This document shows, in pieces, positions 17,987 through 27,789 of a DNA stretch of 64,000 nt. Position 1 is the first letter of the stretch, and each line of letters opens with the position of its first letter. Source of the stretch: Moritella sp. PE36 (lineage in GTDB: Bacteria; Pseudomonadota; Gammaproteobacteria; Enterobacterales; Moritellaceae); assembly GCF_000170855.1 (NCBI RefSeq), contig NZ_ABCQ01000001.1, positions 307,013 to 371,012 of the forward strand. The letters run 5' to 3'. The notes under the pieces are model-generated. The model did no database searches. It saw nothing but the letters and a program-made list of their open reading frames with translations, and was not told the DNA's origin. Made by a program: the position numbers and the translations under genes.

Positions 17987-18874
17987 TTATAACCCGCGCT
18001 GCCATTCTTTACGCAGATTGCTTTGTTCTGGGGTTTCAATTGCCCCACGTACTTGCGCTAATAATTGTTCTTTATCTTGCCCTAACGTCCCTTTCAAAGA
18101 CAAGTAGTTAGAAGCATGGTCAGATCTGAATACGGTATTCTTCAGGTCTAGATTTTCTAACAACATTTGCATTTCCAAAAATAACCCTTGCTGATCGGGT
18201 AACTGGAAACCATTGACGAAATTCTTGGCAAACTTGGCTTGTCCTAATGGAAAAGACACGACTAATGTGGATAAATAATCCGGCTGTGCTTCGTTCATTA
18301 AACGGGCTGAATTTAATGCATGCTGCTCAGTAAACTCGGTGCCACCTAAACCATTTAATATCATCACCGAGGTTTTAATGCCTGCGCCTTTAAGTTTGTA
18401 TAATGCATCGAGTTGTGAAGCGTAAGTTTCGCCTTTCTCAACTAATGCTAATACTTCATCATCACCACTTTCACAGCCGACATAAACAATGCCTAAACCG
18501 AGATTACATAACTCATAAAGCTCTGCCAATGATTTATTTTTGATGTTACGAGGTAGGCAATAAGCACTGACTCTTTGCACATGGGGCATGTGCTTGCGGA
18601 TCAGTAGCAAGATCTCTTTTAAACGTTTAAACGGTAATGTCATGGCATCACCATCAGCAAGAAAAACGCGCTGATGCTTTTGACCGCTGGCAACAACACT
18701 TAAAATTTCAGCTTCAATATCTGCAATCTTTTTAGCGCGGAATTTTTTCTGCGGTTGGGTATACATATCGCAAAAAGTGCAGTTATTCCAAGAACAACCA
18801 TTGGCTACTTGTAAGATCAGTGAACGCCATTCACTCGGCGGACGAAATACGGGTTCAACATAAGAAATAGGCAT
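17987..18874 (-). CDS. Radical SAM protein, function unknown
   Basis: 295-aa radical S-adenosylmethionine protein. The iron-sulphur motif is NGCSWNNCTFCDMY near residues 25-38, a C-x4-C-x2-C spacing found in a COG1032-like subgroup. A following FLADGDAMTLP segment and VYVGCESGDDEVL fit the barrel's SAM-binding strands. Such proteins are common in gammaproteobacteria next to no fixed partner, and the substrate is unknown. No B12-binding domain in front and no TRAM domain behind. Start has GGAA upstream. Monocistronic between peroxiredoxin and a TetR gene. Confidence 0.88.
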   Translation of the reverse strand: MPISYVEPVFRPPSEWRSLILQVANGCSWNNCTFCDMYTQPQKKFRAKKIADIEAEILSVVASGQKHQRVFLADGDAMTLPFKRLKEILLLIRKHMPHVQRVSAYCLPRNIKNKSLAELYELCNLGLGIVYVGCESGDDEVLALVEKGETYASQLDALYKLKGAGIKTSVMILNGLGGTEFTEQHALNSARLMNEAQPDYLSTLVVSFPLGQAKFAKNFVNGFQLPDQQGLFLEMQMLLENLDLKNTVFRSDHASNYLSLKGTLGQDKEQLLAQVRGAIETPEQSNLRKEWQRGL

Positions 18875-18940
18875 AAAACAGTTCCATTATTTGAGCGTCA
18901 GCATCCACTGCTAATTGAGGCGGGTACCAAGCAGTATCTA

Positions 18941-18989
18941 TAACCCAAGCATCTTGAAGTAACTTGGGTATATATCATGCAACACTGCT
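18941..18989. repeat. Dispersed intergenic repeat, copy 2, with inverted repeat
   Basis: On the minus strand the core reads ACCCAAGTTACTTCAAGATGC, flanked by a second CTTGGGTTATAG arm, so ACCCAAG and CTTGGGT form an inverted repeat. Same core as copies near 15878 and 30901. Confidence 0.6.
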
Positions 18990-19055
18990 AATTTATTCGG
19001 TTAAGATAGTCGTATCTAGTGGGCTAGCATGACAACAATTAACGCCGTTATGTTG

Positions 19056-19703
19056 TTAATCATCGCTTTGATTAACCTTAAGCTTATAACCTGCTAAGTT
19101 CGCGTAATGCGTCAAGTATACTTTCGCTAGTACTTTTGCTTCATGAACATATTTATCTGCTGATTCAGGTTCCTGAACAGCCAGGCGTAAAATTGAACCG
19201 ACAGTACGTGGTAAAATAACCGAGATCATTTTGATCTGTTCACTATCCAGATCGTCAGCGACAATGCTCACCATTTGCTTTTGAATCACTGCGGAATGAA
19301 AATCGAGTGCTGACTGGTCAATACTTTTAAGTTCAGGTAACGAATCAACACCTGACCAAACAGCCATATAACCCGGTTCATTCTGGTAGAATTCAGCATA
19401 TATTTCGATAACCAGTTCGATACGGTCTTCAAGCGGTAAATCACTTGCGACTACTGAGAAACGTAATTCCAATGCTTGGAGATGACGTTCAGCCAATGCA
19501 CGGATAATTGATGCTTTATTAGGGAAGTAGCGGTACAAAGATGTTCTGGTTAAACCCGATGCTTTAGCAATATCAGAAGGGGTCGCATTCGCAATCCCGA
19601 TTTCATCAAATAAGGCGGCCGCGGAGTCAATAATTTGTTTTACTCTTTCAAGGCTTCTTTCCTGCCTAGGAAGATTTCTTTGCATCGTATTATTCTCTGT
19701 CAT
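19056..19703 (-). CDS. TetR-family transcriptional regulator
   Basis: 215-aa TetR regulator from the ATG at 19703 (MTENNTMQ), chosen because AGAGGGA precedes it; the open frame extends to 19766 but that N-terminus is not family-like. The helix-turn-helix is at about residues 17-63: ERVKQIIDSAAALFDEIGIANATPSDIAKASGLTRTSLYRYFPNK, with the canonical TSLYRYFPNKASI. The ligand domain (about 80-190) has no recognisable signature. It stands alone, so its target cannot be read from neighbours. SYRYF-type recognition helix is intact. Confidence 0.92.
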   Translation of the reverse strand: MTENNTMQRNLPRQERSLERVKQIIDSAAALFDEIGIANATPSDIAKASGLTRTSLYRYFPNKASIIRALAERHLQALELRFSVVASDLPLEDRIELVIEIYAEFYQNEPGYMAVWSGVDSLPELKSIDQSALDFHSAVIQKQMVSIVADDLDSEQIKMISVILPRTVGSILRLAVQEPESADKYVHEAKVLAKVYLTHYANLAGYKLKVNQSDD

Positions 19704-20055
19704 ATTCCCTCTTGCTGCTGTACAAATTAAATGATAAAAAGTGAAATAAACTATGCTTAATCGCAACCCTGAGGTACATCTATCAATTTTATACTAATAA
19801 TTTAATATCGGCGAAATAAAACAATAATTGACGGATATTGGCTCAAGTTTAGACTTAAATTAAGTAAGTAGAGCTTTAACCCTACTCTATGATAGCGCAA
19901 TTAATTAACAAATTGCAGATGAAATACGCATATTTTAGTCCACCTATTGCATTAAAATTCATGACTCCGTGTTATCTATAAATATAATACCTTGATATGA
20001 CTTAATTTTCGTTGGCTTTCAAACTAAAAATAAAGACATCATAGCCAACTGTTTT
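19704..20055. other. 352-bp intergenic region between TetR gene and alr
   Basis: Holds the TetR promoter and the alr 3' end, both on the minus strand. A weak 7-bp inverted repeat (GTTGGCT about 20010, AGCCAAC about 20043) follows alr. No gene, clear terminator T run or operator seen. Confidence 0.45.
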
Positions 20056-21129
20056 TTATAAATATTTTAGTGTAACCCGTTGGGTAAGCTTAGTTACCAG
20101 CTCATATGCAATGGTTCCGATGTGCTCAGCAACTAATTCTGCTGGTAAACCAGCTCCCCACATAATCACTTTATCGCCAACTTTATCTTGGCAATCAACA
20201 CCTAAGTCAACCGTTAACATATCCATTGAAACGCGCCCAACAATCGGTACGATACGGCCATTGATTAATACCGGTGTACCTTCTGGTGCCATGCGTGGGT
20301 AACCATCACCATAACCCACAGCAACAACGCCTAAGCGAGTATCTGTTGATGCACTCCAAATACCACCATAACCCGTGGTTTCACCTTTTTTAATATCGTG
20401 CACTGCAATTAAGTCTGTGGTTAATGTCATCACTGGCTTTAAATCATGTTCGACAGCGGTTGCGCCGATCATCGGTGACACGCCATAGAGCATAATACCA
20501 GGGCGGATCCAATCCCGATGTGCACTTGGCCAAGCCAACACTCCCGCAGAGTTAGCAATAGAATGTTCACCCTCTTCACCAGCCACTAATTCGTCAAATA
20601 TATTAATTTGACGTTGGGTGATACTCGGGTCAGCTTCATCCGCACAACTAAAATGGGTCATCAACCGTGCAGGTTGCACTACATTAGGGTTATTCTTCAA
20701 GCGCTCAATGGCACGTTTACAGTTGTCAGGACGGATCCCCAAACGGTGCATACCGGTATCCATCTTCAACCAAACATGAATAGGCGCCTCTAAGTCAGCT
20801 TGTTCGAGTTCGTCAAGCTGTTGTTCAATATGTACCGATGTTTGAATGTTATTTGCCACCAAGATCGGTAATTCATCTGTCGAGAAGAAACCTTCCAATA
20901 ATAAGATCGGTTTTACAATACCACCACTGCGCAGGGTTAAGGCTTCTTCAACACGAGCCACCGCAAATGCATCGACATCAGTAAGCGCAGATGCGACTGC
21001 AAGCAGACCATGGCCATAAGCATTCGCCTTCACAACAGCCATTATTTTACTGTGCGGGGCAATGTTTTTTATTTGTTGAACGTTATGCTGCAATGACTGC
21101 AAACATATTTCAGCCGTTGCTGAACGCAT
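20056..21129 (-). CDS. alr: Alanine racemase (PLP-dependent)
   Basis: Converts L- to D-alanine for peptidoglycan. PLP lysine K34 in VVKANAYGHG and the second catalytic tyrosine Y254 in TTGYGGIW are present, as is the GYGDGYPRM region. 357 aa, the normal length. It starts nine bases after the dnaB stop, the usual dnaB-alr pair in gammaproteobacteria, so it is co-transcribed with dnaB. Confidence 0.97.
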   Translation of the reverse strand: MRSATAEICLQSLQHNVQQIKNIAPHSKIMAVVKANAYGHGLLAVASALTDVDAFAVARVEEALTLRSGGIVKPILLLEGFFSTDELPILVANNIQTSVHIEQQLDELEQADLEAPIHVWLKMDTGMHRLGIRPDNCKRAIERLKNNPNVVQPARLMTHFSCADEADPSITQRQINIFDELVAGEEGEHSIANSAGVLAWPSAHRDWIRPGIMLYGVSPMIGATAVEHDLKPVMTLTTDLIAVHDIKKGETTGYGGIWSASTDTRLGVVAVGYGDGYPRMAPEGTPVLINGRIVPIVGRVSMDMLTVDLGVDCQDKVGDKVIMWGAGLPAELVAEHIGTIAYELVTKLTQRVTLKYL

Positions 21130-21138
21130 AGCTATTCC

Positions 21139-22566
21139 TTAATAATCATCATCATAAGCAGGACCAGTAAAGTTATCAAAGCGCGAAAATTCACCGTTAA
21201 AGGTCAATCTTATTTTACCAATTGGGCCGTTACGTTGTTTACCGATAATGATTTCGGCAGTGCCTTTATCTGGCGAATCATCGTTATAAACTTCATCACG
21301 ATAAATAAACATAATTAAATCGGCATCCTGCTCAATAGAGCCTGATTCACGAAGATCCGAGTTAACCGGACGTTTATCGGCACGTTGTTCCAACGAGCGA
21401 TTCAACTGTGATAAGGCAATCACAGGACATTTAAGTTCCTTAGCAAGGGACTTCAATGAACGGGAAATTTCGGCAATTTCCAAGGTTCTGTTTTCACTTA
21501 ATGCAGGCACACGCATGAGTTGCAGGTAGTCAATCATGATCATACTGATGCCTCCGTGATCACGGGCAATACGACGTGAACGCGATCGGACCTCGGTTGG
21601 CGTCAAACCAGAGCTATCATCAATGTACATTTTACCCTGTTCCAGCATGCTCTTCATGGTCGCAGATAAACGCGCCCAATCATCATCATCTAATTGGCCA
21701 GTACGTACTTTAGTTTGATTAATTTTGCCGAGTGACGCGAGCATACGCATCATGATTTGCTCTGCTGGCATTTCTAGCGAGAAAATAACCGCGGGTTTAT
21801 CTTCATTCAACGCCGCGTGTTCACATAAATTCATCGCGAAAGTCGTTTTTCCCATCGATGGTCTGGCTGCGACAATAATCAAATCAGACGGTTGGAAGCC
21901 AGTCGTCATCGCATCAAGATCATGATAACCCGACGCAACCCCTGTCACACCATCATGTGGGGTTTGGTAAAGCTCTTCAATCTTATCAACGGTTTCTTGC
22001 AGTACGCTTTCTAAGTTCTTTGGGCCTTGGCCTTCGCTCTGTCTTGATTCTGCAATTTGGAATACTTTACTTTCAGCTAAATCAAGTAGGTCGGTACTTT
22101 TACGCCCTTGTGGCTCATAACCTGACTCACTGATATCACTGGCAACCGCAATGAGTTCACGTATTATCGCACGCTCACGCACAATGTTGGCATAAGCGGT
22201 AATGTTCGATGCACTTGGGGTATTTTTAGTAATATCACCCAGATACGCAAAACCACCCGCATCATCGAGCAGTTCTTCGTTATCTAACCATTCGGAAACG
22301 GTAATAATGTCCAGCGGGATATGCTGATCCACCAGCTTCCCCATTGCTTCGAAGATAAGCTGATGTGGGCGACTGTAAAAATCTTTCGCCACCACAAATT
22401 CGGTTACACGATCCCAGGCTTCATTATCAATGAATAAGCCACCTAACACCGATTGCTCAGCCTCAAACGAATGCGGCGGCACTTTTAGCGCATCAACAGC
22501 ACTGTCTTTTCTATTTTTATCTTTTGAAAACTGATTTTGAAACTGGTTTTGACGTTTGTCGGCCAT
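21139..22566 (-). CDS. dnaB: Replicative DNA helicase
   Basis: Hexameric 5'-3' helicase of the replication fork. N-terminal DnaC/primase-interaction domain (about residues 20-130, with VPPHSFEAEQSVLGGL), linker helix, and RecA-type motor domain with Walker A ARPSMGKTT, Walker B IMIDYLQLMR, and the arginine-finger/sensor segments SQLNRSLEQRADKRP and DLRESGSIEQDAD. I use the ATG at 22566 (MADKRQ); a GTG four codons earlier is possible. About 475 aa, as in E. coli. No intein. Usually follows rplI directly in this group, but here 7 kb separates them. Confidence 0.97.
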   Translation of the reverse strand: MADKRQNQFQNQFSKDKNRKDSAVDALKVPPHSFEAEQSVLGGLFIDNEAWDRVTEFVVAKDFYSRPHQLIFEAMGKLVDQHIPLDIITVSEWLDNEELLDDAGGFAYLGDITKNTPSASNITAYANIVRERAIIRELIAVASDISESGYEPQGRKSTDLLDLAESKVFQIAESRQSEGQGPKNLESVLQETVDKIEELYQTPHDGVTGVASGYHDLDAMTTGFQPSDLIIVAARPSMGKTTFAMNLCEHAALNEDKPAVIFSLEMPAEQIMMRMLASLGKINQTKVRTGQLDDDDWARLSATMKSMLEQGKMYIDDSSGLTPTEVRSRSRRIARDHGGISMIMIDYLQLMRVPALSENRTLEIAEISRSLKSLAKELKCPVIALSQLNRSLEQRADKRPVNSDLRESGSIEQDADLIMFIYRDEVYNDDSPDKGTAEIIIGKQRNGPIGKIRLTFNGEFSRFDNFTGPAYDDDY

Positions 22567-22692
22567 GCTAGCGCTCACGAAATTTAGTGCGATTAGCCAT
22601 TATCCTAAAAATATCCCTGTAGGGGAAATGAAATAACCAGTGAAGTGGTAAAAATTTATACGAGGGCGGTGTTTGACGGTTTTTTGATTAAT

Positions 22693-22716
22693 AAAAAAGC
22701 CTCATCGCGAGGCTTT
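22693..22716 (-). terminator. Intrinsic terminator of the cytochrome c gene
   Basis: 8-bp stem (22696-22703 with 22709-22716, 5-base loop) with a six-T run on the minus strand, 34 bases after the cytochrome stop. Confidence 0.82.
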
Positions 22717-22749
22717 ATTAATGTATTGGCTGTTGGTACTAACGCAATA

Positions 22750-23067
22750 CTATTTTAAGCTTGCGAAGTACGCCGCTACATTGTTAATGTCTGCGTCAGA
22801 TAATGCCATCGCTTGACCAGCCATTATCGGCGCCATACCGCCAGTACGTTGACCCGTTTTATAGGCTTTTAATGCATTAACTAAATACATTTCTTTTTGA
22901 CCCGCTAGATTTGGGTACATAGGCACAGCAGAAATACCTGCTGCACCATGACAAGCAGCACATACAGCCGCTTTCGCTTTACCAGCAGCGATATCACCAC
23001 CAGCCATTGCAAGAGAAGGAACTAAACATGTTAACGCAACGATCATTGTTGTAATTTTTTTCATCAT
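22750..23067 (-). CDS. Monohaem c-type cytochrome (class I, c5/c4-like)
   Basis: 105-aa periplasmic electron carrier. Signal peptide [20 protein letters not shown], then one haem-binding CAACH at about residues 36-40 and a probable Met ligand in GGMAPIMAG. The C-terminal [12 protein letters not shown] helix is the class I end. Resembles one half of cytochrome c4 or a c-554 type carrier. Alone, with its own terminator. It cannot be tied to a particular oxidase from this window, though it sits beside a flavoprotein dehydrogenase operon. Confidence 0.93.
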   Translation of the reverse strand: MMKKITTMIVALTCLVPSLAMAGGDIAAGKAKAAVCAACHGAAGISAVPMYPNLAGQKEMYLVNALKAYKTGQRTGGMAPIMAGQAMALSDADINNVAAYFASLK

Positions 23068-23179
23068 ATACTCACTAATTGCATCCTGCTGTGAAGCAGT
23101 ATAGGGTTTAACTTTATTATTTGTGGCAAATTTTAGTACTCATACTAAAAAAATGAAAGTGTTGAGTACTATAAATCAC

Positions 23180-24244
23180 TCATTTAACCTGATTTTTGTG
23201 AACTACACTCTCTGCGCACTCTCTATAAACATTCGGGGTTTGCCCTGTCCATAACTTAAAGCTACGAAAAAAAGAACGCGTTTCACTAAATCCCAGCATT
23301 ATAGCAATCTCATCAATTCCAGCCTTGCTTTTGGTCAAGTACTGCTGTGCCAATGATAACCTCGCTTCATCGAGTAGCTTTTGATAACTGGTTTGTTCTT
23401 GCTGCAACTTTCGCTGTAACGTTCGCTCACTCATATTCAGCTGTGCTGCCACCATATCTTTACGGGTGATACCTTTGGATAACAAAATACGAATAATATC
23501 GTGAACTTGGACACTAAAACTATGCGTCCCTTCCAGTGCAGAAACTTGTCCTGCCGCATGCAACTCAAGGGTTTGCAGTAAGCTATGATCTGGCTGTCGC
23601 AACGGGATATTTAGGTTATCACGCGATAACACCAGACTATTACTTGACTGTGCAAATAATACCGGACAAGCAAAGATTTGCTGATAATGATCAATAAGTT
23701 CTGGTGCTGGCGCTACGCGTTGCAGATGTACTTCCAGCGGACCTAAATCTTGCCCAGACAACCAACGCGCATAAGCCAGCCAAGAAGCAAAGACGTTATC
23801 TACCATCTGCTCTCGCACATCGGCAACGGTGTAAGCGCAATGCCAGCTAACAACTATCTGTTGCTGCTGATAACGAATGGATGTCACGCCCATGTCACCG
23901 ACCAGTTTTTCATAAGGCTGAATGCGCTCTAATACTTGTTTTAACGTGGCGCAAGTCATCGTAATATAACCCAACACACTGTAAGAGCTAGGTTCAACAA
24001 AGGCGCCACTTTTCAGGCCAAATAACGGATCATCTGTAGCAATAATCAGGTTGCTTAAAAATGCCTGCAATTGCTCACCAGTAATACGTTCACTTTCGTG
24101 TGTCAGTGTCGTGGCTATAATATTACTGCGCGACAACAATGCCGCCACATCAATATCGAGGGTTTCGACATAGCGTAAATACTGTTTTACTACCGGCACC
24201 GATACTGAACCTAGCCCCACCATAACTGAATCATCCTTATCCAT
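23180..24244 (-). CDS. AraC-family regulator (OruR/arabinose-binding N-terminal type)
   Basis: 354-aa AraC-type activator. The N-terminal ligand domain (about 25-210) has the PF12625-type SYSVLGYITMTCATLKQVL segment; the C-terminal two-HTH DNA-binding domain (about 250-345) reads LNMSERTLQRKLQQE, then IAIMLGFSETRSFFRSFKLWTGQTP, the classic AraC signature. The ATG at 24244 or one seven codons later with AAGGATG upstream may be used. Divergent from the three-gene plus-strand operon starting at 24393 across 148 bases, so it most likely activates that operon. Ligand unknown; a polyol or lipid-derived compound would fit. Confidence 0.93.
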   Translation of the reverse strand: MDKDDSVMVGLGSVSVPVVKQYLRYVETLDIDVAALLSRSNIIATTLTHESERITGEQLQAFLSNLIIATDDPLFGLKSGAFVEPSSYSVLGYITMTCATLKQVLERIQPYEKLVGDMGVTSIRYQQQQIVVSWHCAYTVADVREQMVDNVFASWLAYARWLSGQDLGPLEVHLQRVAPAPELIDHYQQIFACPVLFAQSSNSLVLSRDNLNIPLRQPDHSLLQTLELHAAGQVSALEGTHSFSVQVHDIIRILLSKGITRKDMVAAQLNMSERTLQRKLQQEQTSYQKLLDEARLSLAQQYLTKSKAGIDEIAIMLGFSETRSFFRSFKLWTGQTPNVYRECAESVVHKNQVK

Positions 24245-24392
24245 ATTAATTTATGAGTATAACGAGCATTACCCTGAGGTATTGTGAGTGAGTCCTAATT
24301 TGATACTTATCTTGGCTTAATCCGACAATGCGATCAACCGGCCTTGCTCTTAAACTTACCTTACACAGTAATATTACAGGGAAGATGAGAGT

Positions 24393-26084
24393 ATGAAACG
24401 TTGGAACGGTTGGGGCGATGAAGCCAATAAATTAGATTTACCAAGCAGTGCAGATGCTTTTTTACTGGCGAAAGTAGGTAGCACAACGCCATTAATAGAT
24501 GCAAAACTTGAGGATGTCGTTAACCAAGTACCCGAGTCCAGATTACCAAATCACCGGTTATTTGATCGTGATCCGGAAATACGTATTCGCCATGCCCGAG
24601 GACAAAGTTTACCGGACTGGTTAGCCATGCGCAGTGGCGATTTTGAGTATTTCCCCGATGGGGTCGCGTTCCCAGAAAACAGTGATGATTTAGTCGAACT
24701 ACTCAGCTTTTGCCAACAGCACCATATTTTGGTTATCCCTTATGGTGGCGGCACCAGTGTCGCGGGTCACATTAATCCATTTGCATCAGAACAGGCTATC
24801 TTAACCGTCGATATGGGGCGGATGAACAGACTTATCGCACTCGATACTGACAGCCAAATTGCCACGTTTGGTGCGGGTACTCCCGGTCCACAAGTCGAAG
24901 CACAATTACGAGCACAAGGTTATACCTTAGGCCATTTCCCACAATCTTTTGAGCTTTCAACCATTGGCGGCTGGGTAGTCACCCGCTCGAGTGGTCAGCA
25001 ATCTTTACGCTATGGCCGTATTGAAGAATTATTTGCCGGTGGTGAAGTCATCACCCCAGTGGGGCGCTTGAATATTCCCACCTTTCCAGCGTCGGCAGCA
25101 GGGCCCGATATTAAAGCATTATTAATGGGCTCGGAAGGACGTATAGGCATCTTAGCGGAAGTCAAAGTACGCGTACGTAAATTAGCAGCACAAGAAAACT
25201 TCTATGTCACTTTCTTCCCAAGCTGGCAGCAAGCCAAAGACGCGGCCAAAACGTTAGTCCAAGCCGATATTCAACTGTCGATGCTACGCCTGAGTAACGC
25301 CATTGAAACCGAAACTCAACTCGCCTTAGCCGGACACGCAAAACAGATCGCGTTACTCGAAAAAGCCCTAGCTATATTTGGTACCAAAGAAGGCAAGTGC
25401 ATGATGACCTTTGGTTTAACTGGAACCAAATTCCAATGCCGTAGTGCATTAAAACAATTGAAGAAAATAACCAAAGCACATCAAGGGTTATATACCGGTT
25501 CATTCATGGGCAATAAATGGGCGGAAAAACGCTTTACCATGCCCTACTTCCGCGAAGCATTGTGGCAAAAAGGCTATGTTGTGGATACGTTAGAAACAGC
25601 AACTGACTGGCAAAACGTCGATAATCTGATAGCCAAAATAGAAACCAACCTGCGCAGCGTATTAACGCAAGACCCAAGTTCCGGCACGCCACAACTGCAT
25701 GTGTTTACCCATCTGTCCCACTTTTACCAACAAGGGTCTAGTATTTACACCACCTATATCTTCAAGGCTGGTGAAGATTACCAGCAAACCTTAGCGCAAT
25801 GGGCGAAGTTAAAACACACAACCTCAGAGATCATTGTTAATAACAAAGGCACCATTAGTCACCAACACGGCGTCGGTAAAGATCATCAACCTTATTTAAT
25901 CACCGAAAAAGGCGCGTTAACTATCAAAGCGATTCAGTCCCTGTGTGATACTTTTGATCCACAGCAGATCATGAATCCACATTGCCTGATTGCATCGACT
26001 CCCAAGCCACTAGTCACAAAGCAAGAGTCCACACTGAGTGTGTTAACAAGCGATGATAACAAACCACAAGAACAGGTCAGTTAG
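24393..26084 (+). CDS. FAD-linked oxidase, alkyldihydroxyacetonephosphate synthase-like
   Basis: 563-aa VAO/PCMH-fold flavoprotein that resembles alkyl-DHAP synthase, the ether-lipid enzyme, and bacterial YgcU. The FAD segment PYGGGTSVAGH and the STIGGWVVTRSSGQQSLRYG segment match ADPS closely, as do RHARGQSLPDWLAMRSG at the N-terminus and TFGAGTPGPQVEAQL. The C-terminal triple-His motif of characterised synthases reads ISHQHGVGK here: the middle His is Gln. That may mean a changed reaction. First gene of an operon with a GlpD-like and an FGGY-kinase gene (gaps of 8 and 20 bases); the AraC regulator is divergent. Reaction not established by sequence. Confidence 0.87.
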   Translation: MKRWNGWGDEANKLDLPSSADAFLLAKVGSTTPLIDAKLEDVVNQVPESRLPNHRLFDRDPEIRIRHARGQSLPDWLAMRSGDFEYFPDGVAFPENSDDLVELLSFCQQHHILVIPYGGGTSVAGHINPFASEQAILTVDMGRMNRLIALDTDSQIATFGAGTPGPQVEAQLRAQGYTLGHFPQSFELSTIGGWVVTRSSGQQSLRYGRIEELFAGGEVITPVGRLNIPTFPASAAGPDIKALLMGSEGRIGILAEVKVRVRKLAAQENFYVTFFPSWQQAKDAAKTLVQADIQLSMLRLSNAIETETQLALAGHAKQIALLEKALAIFGTKEGKCMMTFGLTGTKFQCRSALKQLKKITKAHQGLYTGSFMGNKWAEKRFTMPYFREALWQKGYVVDTLETATDWQNVDNLIAKIETNLRSVLTQDPSSGTPQLHVFTHLSHFYQQGSSIYTTYIFKAGEDYQQTLAQWAKLKHTTSEIIVNNKGTISHQHGVGKDHQPYLITEKGALTIKAIQSLCDTFDPQQIMNPHCLIASTPKPLVTKQESTLSVLTSDDNKPQEQVS

Positions 26085-26092
26085 GAGGTTAT

Positions 26093-27769
26093 ATGAGTCA
26101 TGTATTAGCCAGTTTTAATCGCGCACAGCGCCTCTCTCAGCTCCAACAAGGCGCGGATAATACGGTGTGGGATATGATCGTCGTGGGTGGCGGTATTACC
26201 GGTGCCGGTATCCTGTTAACCGCCAGCCAAGCCGGATTAAAAGTCTTGTTAATTGAACAACAAGACTTTGCTTGGGGGGCATCCAGCAAATCCTCAAAAA
26301 TGGTGCATGGTGGATTACGCTATTTGGGCAGCGGTCAATATAATATGACTAAAGATGCCGTGACGGAACGCGAAAAATTACTTAACGAATTACCTGGTTT
26401 AGTCAATCCACTGCAATTTTTGATGGGCCATTATAAATATCAATTTCCGGGACCATTGGTGTTTAATAGTTTACTGACCATCTACGATTGGATTGGAGGC
26501 AAACGTAATCACAGTTATATTAATCATGGCATTGCTGACTTCCATGCACCAGGGATTGAGCAGAACAAACTACAAGGAGCAACCCAATTCGCTGATGCTG
26601 TCACGGATGATGCAAGATTGGTGATGCGGGTATTACAAGAAGCGCAGGAATGTGGTGGCACAGCGATCAATTATCTTAGCGCTGAACACATCATTCTCAC
26701 GGCAGATGCAGTGACTGGCGTTAACGTTGCGGACCAGGTATCTGGGCAAAAATTTAATCTCCAAGCAAAAGTGGTGATCAATGCCACAGGGCCTTGGACC
26801 GATAAATTGCGCCAGCAACTGCACGCCAAAAAAGCCATTAGACCGTTACGAGGCAGCCATTTAATCGTCCCTAGTTGGCGATTGCCACTGGCCTATTCAG
26901 TTAGCTACTTCCACCCTGAAGACAAACGACCTATCTTTGCTTTTCCTTGGGAAAATAGCACTGTGATTGGTACCACGGATCTTGATCATGATAGCGATTT
27001 AGATCAACAGCCCTGTATCAGTCAAAACGAAGTAGATTACTTACTTACCGGAATCAATAAGCAGTTCCCACAAGCGGATATCACCGAAAGCGATGTGATC
27101 TCTACCTACGCCGGGATCCGCCCAGTGGTGAGTAACGATGCCAGTAACAAAAAACAGCTGAAAAAGACCAAACCCTCAGATGAAAAACGTGAGCATTCGA
27201 TCTGGAATGAACAAGGCTTGATCAGTGTTGCTGGCGGCAAACTCACCACCTTCAGATTGATCGCGCTCGATGTATTAAAAGTCGCGCAGCATTACTTGCC
27301 AGATATGAACTTGATCGACTTACAAGCGGCCAAACTATTTCAAACTATCCCAGATACACCCGTCGACAGCATCTTACATCCGCAACAGATACAGCGGTTA
27401 AAAAGTCAGTATGGTAAACACTACAGTCACTTGATCAATAACGCTGAACACAATGAACTTAGACCAATTGGCAGTACCAATACCCTACTTGCCGAGCTTA
27501 AATGGAGCTTGCAGCACGAAATGGTGGTTCACCTTGATGATCTACTGTTACGTCGTACTCGCATCGGGTTATTATTAGCGGCAGGCGGCGAACAGTTATT
27601 CGGGCAATTACAGCCGCTTTGCCAAACCGCGTTACACTGGAATGAAGGTCAGTGGCAACAAGAGCTAAGTCGCTATCAAGGCATCATTCAGCGTTACTAT
27701 AGTTTGCCAAAACATCGCCAGCTTTTATCAACACAGGACGTTAGTTCAGCTAACGCAGTTGCCAACTAA
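26093..27769 (+). CDS. FAD-dependent glycerol-3-phosphate dehydrogenase-like protein
   Basis: 558-aa GlpD-family flavoprotein. The FAD-binding GVGGGITGAG-type motif reads VVGGGITGAGILL at about residues 22-34; DFAWGASSKSSKMVHGGLRYLGSGQ is the GlpD signature. The C-terminal domain is about 390-550. GlpD oxidises glycerol-3-phosphate to DHAP and feeds quinone; here the gene is not in a glp regulon but between an alkyl-DHAP-synthase-like oxidase and a FGGY kinase, so it may act on a related glycerol phosphate or alkylglycerol phosphate. SD AGGAGG stands six bases before the ATG. I do not use the glpD symbol because context differs. Confidence 0.9.
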   Translation: MSHVLASFNRAQRLSQLQQGADNTVWDMIVVGGGITGAGILLTASQAGLKVLLIEQQDFAWGASSKSSKMVHGGLRYLGSGQYNMTKDAVTEREKLLNELPGLVNPLQFLMGHYKYQFPGPLVFNSLLTIYDWIGGKRNHSYINHGIADFHAPGIEQNKLQGATQFADAVTDDARLVMRVLQEAQECGGTAINYLSAEHIILTADAVTGVNVADQVSGQKFNLQAKVVINATGPWTDKLRQQLHAKKAIRPLRGSHLIVPSWRLPLAYSVSYFHPEDKRPIFAFPWENSTVIGTTDLDHDSDLDQQPCISQNEVDYLLTGINKQFPQADITESDVISTYAGIRPVVSNDASNKKQLKKTKPSDEKREHSIWNEQGLISVAGGKLTTFRLIALDVLKVAQHYLPDMNLIDLQAAKLFQTIPDTPVDSILHPQQIQRLKSQYGKHYSHLINNAEHNELRPIGSTNTLLAELKWSLQHEMVVHLDDLLLRRTRIGLLLAAGGEQLFGQLQPLCQTALHWNEGQWQQELSRYQGIIQRYYSLPKHRQLLSTQDVSSANAVAN

Positions 27770-27789
27770 CTTAGTCAGAGAGAATTTAC

